6,153 bases of DNA from an uncultured Anaerolineaceae bacterium (GTDB taxonomy: Bacteria; Chloroflexota; Anaerolineae; Anaerolineales; Anaerolineaceae): positions 1 to 6,153 of the forward strand of contig CALCQT010000272.1 of assembly GCA_937894825.1 (NCBI GenBank), in the 5' to 3' direction. Positions 1 to 5,843 of this stretch are shown here, piece by piece. Position numbers and translations under genes: made by a program. The notes under the pieces are model-generated. The model was not told where the DNA came from. It saw only the letters and a list, made by a program, of their open reading frames with translations, and ran no database searches. Numbering within the stretch: the first letter of the stretch is position 1; every line of letters starts with the position of its first letter.

Positions 1-296
1 TGATCATTCATAAGCCGGCCAATATTACCGCAAGAGCGATGCTGGCGGAATACAGACCGAAAAAGAGAGAAGATGAACTTAATAATGCGGGTGCGCTCAT
101 CGGTTCGCTGGAAAGGATCATCATTGTCCTTCTATTAAGCGTCGGCGAATATGCCGCCATCGGGCTGGTGCTGACCGCGAAGTCGGTCGCGCGTTATGAT
201 AATATCTCCAAAGATCAGACATTTGCGGAATATTATCTGTTGGGTACTTTGCTGAGCACGTTATTCGCGATTGGATCCTTCCGGATTTTTATTTAG
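1..296 (+). CDS. DUF3307 family membrane protein, C-terminal fragment (5' end outside window)
   Basis: The reading frame is open from the left edge (first full codon at position 3) to a TAG at 294-296, giving 97 visible residues. The gene therefore starts upstream, and the ATG at 39 is internal. After a charged stretch (RPKKREDE) come two hydrophobic segments. The first runs roughly from SLERIIIVLLLS through EYAAIGLVLTAKS; the second is YYLLGTLLSTLFAIG near the C-terminus. The pattern GxLERxxI...G(E/Q)xxAIGxxLxAKSxxRxxxI...AEYYLxGTLLS matches the C-terminal half of DUF3307 inner-membrane proteins as I remember them; the family is usually over 200 residues long. Its function is not established, so I assign no role. 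The gene converges on the minus-strand gene ending at 413, with a strong hairpin between them. Family membership is fairly secure, function unknown. Confidence 0.72.
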   Translation, partial: IIHKPANITARAMLAEYRPKKREDELNNAGALIGSLERIIIVLLLSVGEYAAIGLVLTAKSVARYDNISKDQTFAEYYLLGTLLSTLFAIGSFRIFI

Positions 297-352
297 CCCG
301 TAATTTGGTTGAGAGTGGGCAGGGTTTAAGAATGATAATGGTGTCAAAAGTA

Positions 353-388
353 AAGAAGGTCAGAGCCTTTGGTGGCTCTGACCTTCTT
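353..388. terminator. Bidirectional hairpin terminator between convergent genes
   Basis: A perfect inverted repeat with 15-bp arms (AAGAAGGTCAGAGCC at 353-367, its exact complement at 374-388) encloses a 6-nt loop. It sits 57 nt after the stop of the left gene and 25 nt after the stop of the minus-strand gene at 413. Read on the minus strand, the stem is followed by TTCTTTACTTTTG, a moderately U-rich tail. Read on the plus strand the tail is TTCTTCATCATTTAT, less ideal. The position between two converging genes and the strength of the stem make a shared intrinsic terminator the best reading, probably more efficient for the minus-strand transcript. Confidence 0.88.
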
Positions 389-412
389 CATCATTTATAC
401 GCTTTTATTTGG

Positions 413-1702
413 TTATGGTACCGGCTCCACCTGTATGGTCGGAATGGTGACTGCAGCCGGCTGCGCTTGGGTTTGCCCGGCGGTCTGATTCCAGAAATAG
501 TTGTAAGCGTAGAATCCGCAGGCGCCCTGATCCTGAATCCAGACAACAATCGGATTGGTATCTTTCAGGTTGGAAGGGATTGAATAGGTTACAGTTTGCG
601 GAGCGCCATCCTGGGAATAATAGGTTCCGGCGTCAAACCCGACGAACGAATAGGTGTCCTGGCCTTTGCCGGATGGGCGCTTCCCGTGTGAAAAATAGGG
701 ATCATATCCACCCTTGGGCGGAACGCCGTACCAGTCGTCTGTTGAAGGCCATGGTTCATATCCAGGGAAATTGGCCGGAGAACCGGGGGTTCCCCACCAA
801 CCCCACCAGCCGCCATCCCATTTATTCCCGGACGATGTGGTGTTCTTGACATTGTAGCCCATCTTTACCGTGAAAGAACTGTTGGCCGGGAAGTTGCGGG
901 TCTCGATGATTACGCTTTCTCCCTTAACAACGCTTTTAATCGAGAAGCTTGGCGTGACACTGAAGTTGCACTGTCCGATTGCCGTGTTGTAGGCTCCGGT
1001 ATTTGCGGTGGTTCCACCGTAGTTACCGAACCAGTTATAGGCATAGAAACCTTCCGTGCTGTTGATATGGATTGAAATCGGCGTCACATAGGCCAGATTT
1101 TCCGGTATGGCAATTGTTTTTTCAAAGCTTCCACCGTTTCCGGAATTGAACGTTTCAACGAACTGCCCATTTCCGTAAGGATGATTGGCTCCCATGGTGA
1201 TGGTGAAGTTCAGGTTGGCCGGGAAATTGGCTGCGCTGATTGTGACATATTGTCCCGCGACGACTTCTTTGATATTAAAGGAAGGATATCCGCTGTAGGA
1301 TCCGTAAGCCGTCGGAGCGGTGACCGGCGCCGCGCTGCCATTGACAAAGGAGCTTGGAATCCGGATTTCGTCGCCGTTATAGACAAGCAGCGCAATTTCT
1401 GAAGCCGAGGCCAGATTCGCGGGGATTTCAATTCTTACTTTGAAAGCGCCGCCGCTCTGCGAATTGAACCGGACAACATCCGTGAAATTGCCTGAATCGT
1501 TGATCTCCTTCAGGCTGACGATGAATTGTGTATTGGCCGGGAAATCACGGGTCAGGATTGTGACGCTGCTTCCGGGGATCACTTCTGTAATCGTGTAAGA
1601 CGGGCTGGTTCCCTCACCTTGCGCATACACGGCAGTGAAACTAATACACAACGTAATAACCAATATGGTCTGAATTAGAAAGTGCAGCTTGTTTAATTTC
1701 AT
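413..1702 (-). CDS. Secreted three-repeat surface protein with Trp/Gly-rich insert
   Basis: A 429-residue exported protein of unknown function. Residues 1-27 form a signal peptide: K-rich start, hydrophobic core LIQTILVITLCISF, and a likely cleavage after VYA-27. The mature chain has three imperfect repeats at about 34-110, 140-225 and 251-405. Each begins PS(Y/F)xI(T/K)xV, then has (D/N)FPAN (54-57, 160-163, 271-274), and closes with IPxNL (93, 199, 375). The second and third repeats end GFYAYN(W/Y)F. The predicted alternation of short beta strands suggests Ig-like or other beta-sandwich modules. Repeat three carries a Trp/Gly/Pro-rich insert at about 288-350. Mature cysteines are C244 and C395, possibly a disulfide. 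There is no sortase motif or C-terminal membrane anchor; the tail is Gln/Pro/Val-rich. Such repeat proteins are, to my recollection, common in Anaerolineae; adhesion or envelope roles are guesses. The ATG at 1702 is chosen because GGAGG lies 5 nt upstream; a TTG at 1714 overlaps that site. Confidence 0.85.
   Translation of the reverse strand: MKLNKLHFLIQTILVITLCISFTAVYAQGEGTSPSYTITEVIPGSSVTILTRDFPANTQFIVSLKEINDSGNFTDVVRFNSQSGGAFKVRIEIPANLASASEIALLVYNGDEIRIPSSFVNGSAAPVTAPTAYGSYSGYPSFNIKEVVAGQYVTISAANFPANLNFTITMGANHPYGNGQFVETFNSGNGGSFEKTIAIPENLAYVTPISIHINSTEGFYAYNWFGNYGGTTANTGAYNTAIGQCNFSVTPSFSIKSVVKGESVIIETRNFPANSSFTVKMGYNVKNTTSSGNKWDGGWWGWWGTPGSPANFPGYEPWPSTDDWYGVPPKGGYDPYFSHGKRPSGKGQDTYSFVGFDAGTYYSQDGAPQTVTYSIPSNLKDTNPIVVWIQDQGACGFYAYNYFWNQTAGQTQAQPAAVTIPTIQVEPVP
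488..952 (-). repeat. Protein repeat unit 3, expanded by an insert
   Basis: Encodes residues about 251-405, from PSFSIKSV to GFYAYNYF. Landmarks FPAN, IPSNL and GFYAYNYF match unit 2, but about 60 extra residues (288-350) sit between the first and second halves, where units 1 and 2 have only a short loop. TTGGCCGGGAA is at plus-strand 882-892. A related coding word in the insert gives a second PAN-F-PG sequence. Confidence 0.75.
1028..1285 (-). repeat. Protein repeat unit 2 of the secreted protein
   Basis: Encodes residues about 140-225, from PSFNIKEV to GFYAYNWF. It is the cleanest copy and can serve as the reference for the repeat: FPAN, FNSGNGGSF, IPENL and a terminal aromatic GFYAYNWF. 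It shares TTGGCCGGGAA (plus strand 1215-1225) with the other units. Confidence 0.78.
1373..1603 (-). repeat. Protein repeat unit 1 of the secreted protein
   Basis: Encodes residues about 34-110, from PSYTITEV to LLVYNG. It carries FPAN, SGGAF and IPANL landmarks but lacks the GFYAYNWF ending of units 2 and 3, so it is the most divergent unit at its C-terminal end. The DNA word TTGGCCGGGAA (plus strand 1533-1543), which encodes the FPAN turn, recurs in both other units. Confidence 0.75.
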
Positions 1703-1707
1703 TATTG

Positions 1708-1712
1708 CCTCC
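1708..1712 (-). promoter_or_regulatory. Ribosome binding site that fixes the start of the repeat protein
   Basis: On the minus strand the sequence is TTGGAGGCAATAATGAAA. GGAGG is a full Shine-Dalgarno core, 5 nt before the ATG at 1702. The upstream in-frame TTG at 1714-1712 overlaps this site and would add only MEAI before a normal signal peptide, so it is not a credible start. Confidence 0.85.
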
Positions 1713-1815
1713 AACGGTGCATAATTAATCGTTGCTTAACTCTTTTTCGGTGAAGAATTCAGCAGATTCACTAAAAAAACCAAAAATTCTGTTTTATGAA
1801 CAATAGTTGCAAGAA

Positions 1816-2736
1816 CTACGCCATATCGCCTTCTCCTTGCGGTTTTTCTTCGCTTTCCATTGGGAAACCGGTTGAATTAATTTGCTTAAAACAGATAATA
1901 CCGGCAACAATGAAACCGATCCCCCCGATGAGGCCGGTGGGAAAGGGGCCGACCAGTGGGTCCGGACCGTTCTTCAGAAAGAAAATACCGATGCTGGCGA
2001 AACCGTTAAGGGCGCCATGGGCAATTGCGGCTGGGATGGCACTGCGGACCTGAATTGCCAGCCAGGAAAGGAACATGCCGAAAAAAACACAGAAAAGCGT
2101 CATTGCCAAAATCCCGGTCACCGGATAGCCCAGATAATTTTTCCCATAGTTATATCCCATGGCAATCAATGGCGCATGCCAAAGCCCCCAGATGATCCCG
2201 CTCAACAGGACCGCCTTTGCGGTTCCCAGCAGTTCGGTCAGTTTCGGCAGCAGATAGCCACGCCAGCCGAGCTCTTCTCCCAGTGAAGGGATCAGATTCA
2301 GGAGCGGGGCAAACAGGATGCTGATCACGATTTGCATGAGAATCGTGGTCAGCAAAAGCTGAGCGGTAATTTCAATCGCATCAGCGCCTTGCGCCGCTTG
2401 AAGCGATTCGCGGACCATGTTGAATTCCGGATCAAAATTGGAGCGGAATAATAAAAAGTAGAGTGCGGTTCCGACAATAATTAAGATGGCGGGACCAAAC
2501 CAGGCGATCAGATAGGTGCGCAGGTTTTTCTTGAAGTCGATCCGGAGCCATAAATTCTGAAACCCTTCCCCCGTTACCCATCGTGTCAGCAAGACGCAAA
2601 TAGCCGGGATTAACATGACTCCGGTCAAAATGATCTGGAGGTATGGATTTTGAAGCCCGCCATTTTTCCAGAGGAAAAATTCTGCTGTCCAGCTGATGGC
2701 GAAGGTCAAACTCAGGAAGATTGCGACACGTTTCAT
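1816..2736 (-). CDS. CPBP family intramembrane metalloprotease (CAAX/Abi type)
   Basis: A 306-residue multi-pass membrane protein of the CPBP (PF02517) family, relatives of the eukaryotic CAAX prenyl endopeptidase Rce1. The diagnostic motifs are all present: EELGWR at 154-159 (paired catalytic/metal Glu and downstream Arg), GLWHAP with H187, and AHGALN with H240 and N244. About eight hydrophobic segments are visible, including 3-22, 33-51, 75-97, 125-149, 173-192, 207-228 and 265-283. The N-terminus has no separate signal peptide; the C-terminal tail (290-306) is hydrophilic and acidic. AGGAG is 4 nt before the ATG. The catalytic set looks intact, so an active protease is likely, but substrates cannot be inferred. 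In other bacteria members serve in bacteriocin self-immunity or membrane-protein processing. The next gene downstream on the same strand, 113 bp away, encodes an exported repeat protein; co-transcription is possible, since no convincing terminator separates them. Confidence 0.9.
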   Translation of the reverse strand: MKRVAIFLSLTFAISWTAEFFLWKNGGLQNPYLQIILTGVMLIPAICVLLTRWVTGEGFQNLWLRIDFKKNLRTYLIAWFGPAILIIVGTALYFLLFRSNFDPEFNMVRESLQAAQGADAIEITAQLLLTTILMQIVISILFAPLLNLIPSLGEELGWRGYLLPKLTELLGTAKAVLLSGIIWGLWHAPLIAMGYNYGKNYLGYPVTGILAMTLFCVFFGMFLSWLAIQVRSAIPAAIAHGALNGFASIGIFFLKNGPDPLVGPFPTGLIGGIGFIVAGIICFKQINSTGFPMESEEKPQGEGDMA

Positions 2737-2764
2737 AAGGCTCCTATCTTCGGGTTTCTTATAG

Positions 2765-2782
2765 ATGATTATTAATAATCAT
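2765..2782. promoter_or_regulatory. Perfect 18-bp AT-rich palindrome, candidate operator of the protease gene
   Basis: ATGATTATTAATAATCAT is exactly self-complementary, with 9-bp half sites and no spacer. It ends 28 bp before the protease start codon, where a transcription start or -10 region would lie; TATGAT words on the minus strand directly abut and overlap it. A palindrome without a loop is better suited to a dimeric DNA-binding protein than to an RNA hairpin. No regulator gene is visible in the window, so the binding protein is unknown. Confidence 0.45.
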
Positions 2783-2865
2783 ATCATATCGAGTCTGGTT
2801 TGACTGAACTCCGGTTTTGTGAAACTTTGGATTCTGCGATTCACGAACCGGATCGATGTTTATGT

Positions 2866-2892
2866 AAAAAAAAGCAAAAAGTGCTGTAAAAA
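2866..2892. other. Clustered A-tracts in the divergent intergenic region
   Basis: Three runs of A (8 at 2866-2873, 5 at 2876-2880, 5 at 2888-2892) have centres about 8.5 and 12 bp apart, close to one helical turn on average. They lie just upstream of the rightward promoter candidate, so they could bend DNA or act as an UP-like element. Chance AT-richness of intergenic DNA is a real alternative. Confidence 0.35.
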
Positions 2893-2902
2893 GAGCGGTA
2901 AG

Positions 2903-2931
2903 TTGAGCCATAATCCGCAATGCATTGTAAT
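2903..2931 (+). promoter_or_regulatory. Sigma-70-type promoter candidate for the GDPD-ABC transporter operon
   Basis: TTGAGC (2903-2908) and TGTAAT (2926-2931) are separated by exactly 17 bp. This matches the -35 consensus at 4 of 6 positions and the -10 consensus at 5 of 6. A start site near 2938 would give a leader of about 93 nt before the ATG at 3031. It is the best spaced hexamer pair I found in the divergent region. Confidence 0.5.
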
Positions 2932-2937
2932 GTGCAT

Positions 2938-2954
2938 AGACAATTGATTTGTCT
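2938..2954. promoter_or_regulatory. Inverted repeat at the predicted transcription start, candidate operator
   Basis: AGACAA-N5-TTGTCT is a perfect 6-bp inverted repeat with half-site centres one helical turn apart, the usual geometry for a dimeric regulator. It begins at the start site predicted from the adjacent promoter, so a bound protein would be expected to block initiation. Whether it responds to phosphate, substrate or something else cannot be told from the sequence. Confidence 0.4.
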
Positions 2955-2960
2955 GCCGCA

Positions 2961-2969
2961 TGATATGAT
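2961..2969 (+). promoter_or_regulatory. Alternative extended -10 element
   Basis: TGATATGAT fits the extended -10 pattern TGnTATnnT, with 5 of 6 matches in the hexamer. No good -35 hexamer lies 16-18 bp upstream. It would place a start near 2976, downstream of the inverted repeat. It is a secondary candidate, weaker than the pair at 2903-2931. Confidence 0.25.
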
Positions 2970-3030
2970 TTATTCGAATTTACTCTGGGTTCTGTGAGTT
3001 TTACGGAGACAGAGCGGAGTCTAAATACCA

Positions 3031-3888
3031 ATGGAGAATCGGAAAGCCATCATAGACCGGATGATTAACGAAACGACGATACGACCAGAGGGATCTGCGA
3101 TTACTGCTCACAGCGGATGTGACAATACACCGGACGACTCACTTGAGTCGGTTGCACAGGGGATCGAATCCGGTGCGGATATCGTCGAGGTTGACGTCCG
3201 GATGAATCGGGATGGCGTCCTGGTGCTTTCCCATGATTCGGAACCCGGCCGGTATTACTCTGACTTGCCAGCGCTGGAAGCGGCATTCGAAATCATTCAA
3301 GCCGTGGAGGGGATCGGGATTAATTGCGATGTTAAAGAAGCGCTGGCGATTCCCGCGGTGCTGGATCTTACAAACCGCTTGCGATTTCCCCGAGAACGGC
3401 TGTATCTTTCCGGTAGTGTGACGCCCGAAGTGTTGCGTAATATTTCCGACCTTCCGCGGCGTTGCCATGTTTTATGGAATCTTGAAGAGATGTTGCGGCC
3501 TTTGGCGGAAGAAAAATTGCGTGCCGATGGGCGGGAAGAGCTGCTTCCGGTGCTTTCCAGTGATCCCTGGCGGGCTTTAAGGGAAATTATGCCCGACCCG
3601 GATCCTTATGCCGGAGACGTGGTGAGATTGGCGAAAACTTTCGCAATTGAAACGCTCAACATTCCCTGGCAGATTGCGACGGAAGAACGGATTTCGTTTT
3701 TCAGGCAGCACGGCTTGGAAATGTCCGTTTGGACTGTGAATGAACCGGAGCAGATCATGAAATACCTGCGGGCGGGCGTACCGAATATCACCACACGCAA
3801 CGCGAAAGTCGCTGTGCAGTTGAAAACACAATTTCTCACGCAGCAAAGCGCAAAAATCCTTCCACGAGGAACAGGAGCGGTATTATGA
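3031..3888 (+). CDS. Glycerophosphodiester phosphodiesterase (GDPD) family protein, variant active site
   Basis: A 285-residue cytoplasmic protein (no signal peptide) with a TIM-barrel GDPD domain from about 22 to 262. Characterised relatives hydrolyse glycerophosphodiesters to glycerol-3-phosphate and an alcohol. Visible motifs: AHSG with H27, PDDSLES at 34-40, VEVDV with E53 and D55, SHD with H68, CDVK with D100 and K102, and SVWTVN at 232-237. Both catalytic His and the ExD metal pair are kept. Departures are Ser28 for the phosphate-binding Arg of HRG, PDDS for PENT, Asp100 for the third metal-ligand Glu, and NITTRNA for the usual IITDxP. Activity or substrate may therefore differ from UgpQ. 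The ATG at 3031 has GGAG 11 nt upstream, rather distant; the ATG at 3061 would still spare the domain but has no better site. It is the first gene of the operon, and its stop overlaps the permease start (ATGA). Confidence 0.85.
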   Translation: MENRKAIIDRMINETTIRPEGSAITAHSGCDNTPDDSLESVAQGIESGADIVEVDVRMNRDGVLVLSHDSEPGRYYSDLPALEAAFEIIQAVEGIGINCDVKEALAIPAVLDLTNRLRFPRERLYLSGSVTPEVLRNISDLPRRCHVLWNLEEMLRPLAEEKLRADGREELLPVLSSDPWRALREIMPDPDPYAGDVVRLAKTFAIETLNIPWQIATEERISFFRQHGLEMSVWTVNEPEQIMKYLRAGVPNITTRNAKVAVQLKTQFLTQQSAKILPRGTGAVL

Positions 3889-4727
3889 TGAGTTTTTTAA
3901 ATCCCAAACGCTGGTTTTACACATTGGGGAAAAAACGGTTTTTTGAATTTCTGTTCCTGGTCCTGTTTCTGCTGTTCTTTTATGGTCCGCTGTTATACAC
4001 CTTCCTGCTGGCGTTTGCCAATAAATATGAATTCCCGAATATTATCCCCGCTGAATTCGGATTCAAATGGTGGGGATATGTGCTGAGCCAACCTACCCTG
4101 GTGCGCTCGATTGGTTTATCTTTCCTGTTCGCATTCGCGACGATTTTTGTCTCCATGATCATCTGTCTGCCGGCGGCGTATGTGCTGGCCCGATTCAATT
4201 TCCCCGGACGAAAAGCCGTCATGTTTTCGTTCCTGCTGGGGAACGCCTTCCCGAAAATCGGTATCTACACATCCATGGCGATTGTTTTCTACCGGATCAA
4301 TCTGATGGGGACGTTCACCGGCGTGCTGCTGATTCATCTGATCGAATGCATGATGATGATGATTTGGCTGCCGGCCAGCGCTTTCAAGAATGTGCCTGTT
4401 CAACAGGAGGAAGCCGCACGGGATGCCGGCGCCGGACCGCTGCGGACATTCTGGTATATAACGCTCCCCAATGCCTGGCCGGGAATTGCCGTGGCTGCGT
4501 TGTTTGCTTTCATCGGATCGTTAGGCGAAAATACCGGCACACTTTTGGTCGGGTTGCCTTATTACCGGACGATGCCGGTTGAAATGTACGGCGTGATTTT
4601 GGATTATCCATCCACGGCCGGCGCTGTTTTCTCTCTGATTCTGATCGCGCCGAATTTGCTGCTGTTACTGTTATTTCGTAAATATGTCGGCGGCGAGACA
4701 CTGGCCCGCGGATATAAGATGGGCTGA
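3885..4727 (+). CDS. ABC transporter permease, PotC/FbpB-like inner-membrane subunit
   Basis: A 280-residue binding-protein-dependent transport permease (PF00528 type). Six membrane segments are visible at about 21-44, 76-101, 112-137, 145-165, 199-220 and 247-265, with a periplasmic loop near 46-75 after the first. The cytoplasmic EAA loop, which contacts the ATPase, is EEAARDAGAG at 175-184, followed by FWYITLPNAWPGI; this is a close match to the EAA---G motif with the trailing LP. Length and lack of a long N-terminal extension fit the second permease of spermidine/iron/phosphonate-type importers. Such systems normally use two permeases, so a partner is expected beyond the right edge unless this one forms a homodimer. 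Its ATG overlaps the GDPD stop codon by 4 nt, with AGGAG at 3873-3877, which implies translational coupling. A second in-frame ATG follows directly at 3888. Residues 156-159 are four Met in a row. Confidence 0.9.
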   Translation: MMSFLNPKRWFYTLGKKRFFEFLFLVLFLLFFYGPLLYTFLLAFANKYEFPNIIPAEFGFKWWGYVLSQPTLVRSIGLSFLFAFATIFVSMIICLPAAYVLARFNFPGRKAVMFSFLLGNAFPKIGIYTSMAIVFYRINLMGTFTGVLLIHLIECMMMMIWLPASAFKNVPVQQEEAARDAGAGPLRTFWYITLPNAWPGIAVAALFAFIGSLGENTGTLLVGLPYYRTMPVEMYGVILDYPSTAGAVFSLILIAPNLLLLLLFRKYVGGETLARGYKMG

Positions 4728-4748
4728 TATTTCAAAAGAATGTGACCT

Positions 4749-5750
4749 ATGGATAAACCAACCAAACTTGAAATTCGGAATATGACGAAGTTGTATAAAA
4801 ACGGCGATGGTGTGCGCAATATTAACCTGAGCGTTTCATTGGGAGAACTGGTCACTTTGCTCGGTCCCTCGGGATGCGGGAAAACAACCATTCTTCGCAC
4901 CGTGGGCGGTTTTCTGCAATGTGATTCCGGAAAAATCCTGATTGACGGTCAGGATATTTCACAATTACCGCCTGAAAAACGCCCTACTGCCATGGTTTTT
5001 CAGAGTTACAACCTTTGGCCGCACATGACCGTTTATGAAAACATGGCATTCGGGTTGAAATTACGCCGGATCTCCAAACAGGAGATTTCCGAACGGATTA
5101 CTCGGATGCTTGACCTGGTGAAAATGGCTGGTTTCGAAAAGAAGTATCCCAACCAGATGTCCGGCGGACAGCAGCAGCGCATTGCGATTGCGCGTTCTCT
5201 GCTGCTGGAGCCTCAGGTGCTGCTATTGGACGAACCTTTTTCCGCGCTGGACGCGAAAATCCGCTCCCAGATGCGTGAGGAGCTGCGCAAAATCCAGACC
5301 GATCTGGCCATCACGGTGGTATTCGTAACCCATGATCAGGAAGAAGCCATGGCGCTGTCGGACCGTATTGTCGTGATGAACAAGGGTTCCGTTGAGCAGA
5401 TTGGGACGCCCGGAGAGATCTACGAAAATCCCGCGACACGTTATATCGCCGGATTTATCGGTGAGATGAATTTTATCGAGCAGCGGGATGGGACGACCGT
5501 CGCGGTTCGCCCTGAAAACGTCAGGCTTGAGCTGGGAGACGCCACCGGCGGCGATATTGGCGGAATTGTGCGCACCATTATGATGCTGGGGCATTTCTAT
5601 GAAATCGCTGTCGGAACGGATAAAGGCATCGTGAAAGCGTTTGCTTCGGCCGAAGAGGCTGCCCAATTCAAACATGGCGACCTGGTTAATTGTTTTTTTG
5701 ACGGAACTTACCGTTATCAGCCCAATTCTGACCAAACCGAAAATGTTTGA
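4749..5750 (+). CDS. ABC transporter ATP-binding protein (PotA/FbpC/UgpC-like) with TOBE-like region
   Basis: A 333-residue ATPase that energises import. All nucleotide-binding motifs are intact: Walker A GPSGCGKTT at 39-47, Q-loop Q85 (VFQSYNLWPHMTV), signature MSGGQQQR at 137-144, Walker B VLLLDEP at 157-163, D-loop SALD at 165-168 and the switch His195 in VTHDQEEAM. The C-terminal part from about 240 has AVRPENVRL at 252-260 and reads like a TOBE domain, typical of the CUT1/spermidine/iron ATPases, where it has a regulatory or structural role. The total length is slightly below the 350-370 residues usual for UgpC/MalK. The start is constrained by an in-frame TGA at 4743-4745, two codons before the ATG. 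There is no clear Shine-Dalgarno (only AAGAA 8 nt upstream), so translation may depend on coupling to the permease, whose stop is 21 nt away. Family certain, substrate not. Confidence 0.95.
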   Translation: MDKPTKLEIRNMTKLYKNGDGVRNINLSVSLGELVTLLGPSGCGKTTILRTVGGFLQCDSGKILIDGQDISQLPPEKRPTAMVFQSYNLWPHMTVYENMAFGLKLRRISKQEISERITRMLDLVKMAGFEKKYPNQMSGGQQQRIAIARSLLLEPQVLLLDEPFSALDAKIRSQMREELRKIQTDLAITVVFVTHDQEEAMALSDRIVVMNKGSVEQIGTPGEIYENPATRYIAGFIGEMNFIEQRDGTTVAVRPENVRLELGDATGGDIGGIVRTIMMLGHFYEIAVGTDKGIVKAFASAEEAAQFKHGDLVNCFFDGTYRYQPNSDQTENV

Positions 5751-5832
5751 TCGAACCAGGCGGATAATGGAGGATCATATTTTCAACGGTGTTCCTTGAT
5801 GATATGGGACCCGGAAACAGTATCAATCAATT

Positions 5833-5838
5833 GGAGAG
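5833..5838 (+). promoter_or_regulatory. Ribosome binding site of the solute-binding protein
   Basis: GGAGAG lies 5 nt (GGAG 7 nt) before the ATG at 5844. It is the strongest translation signal among the later genes of the operon, in keeping with the high level at which binding proteins are usually made, and it supports ATG 5844 rather than any upstream start. Confidence 0.7.
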
Positions 5839-5843
5839 ACTTG

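Noticed and set aside
1645..1647. Cys19 of the repeat protein as a lipoprotein cysteine.
   Set aside because: The preceding residues ITL do not fit a lipobox (Leu at -1), and Cys19 lies inside the hydrophobic core, ahead of a good VYA cleavage site.
1703..1714. Longer version of the repeat protein starting at TTG 1714.
   Set aside because: The TTG is part of the ribosome binding site GGAGG for the ATG at 1702, and the shorter form has a normal signal peptide start.
1773..1779. Run of seven T on the minus strand after the protease gene, possible terminator.
   Set aside because: No stable GC-containing stem precedes it; only AT-rich pairings and a 5-bp GTGAA/TTCAC repeat on the wrong side are present.
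2873..2885. AGCA-N5-TGCT mini-hairpin followed by T residues on the minus strand.
   Set aside because: A 4-bp stem is too weak for a terminator, and no minus-strand gene ends there.
2759..3031. Open frame of 90 codons on the minus strand across the divergent intergenic region, with a hydrophobic stretch.
   Set aside because: It begins at a TTG without a ribosome site, the hydrophobic stretch comes from poly-T runs opposite the A-tracts, and it overlaps the promoter and palindrome of both neighbours. An inner ATG at 2911 also lacks a Shine-Dalgarno sequence.
4354..4365. ATG trinucleotide run in the permease gene, giving four Met, as a possible slippage site.
   Set aside because: The run is only four units, the frame is intact, and the residues lie at a membrane segment where Met is acceptable.
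5223..5735. Open frame of 170 codons on the minus strand opposite the ATPase gene.
   Set aside because: It is antisense to the conserved Walker B to TOBE region, with no recognisable protein features.
5796..5826. TTGATG followed by TATCAA before the binding protein gene, possible internal promoter.
   Set aside because: The spacer is 19 bp and the -10 match is poor, so I cannot support it over read-through from the operon promoter.
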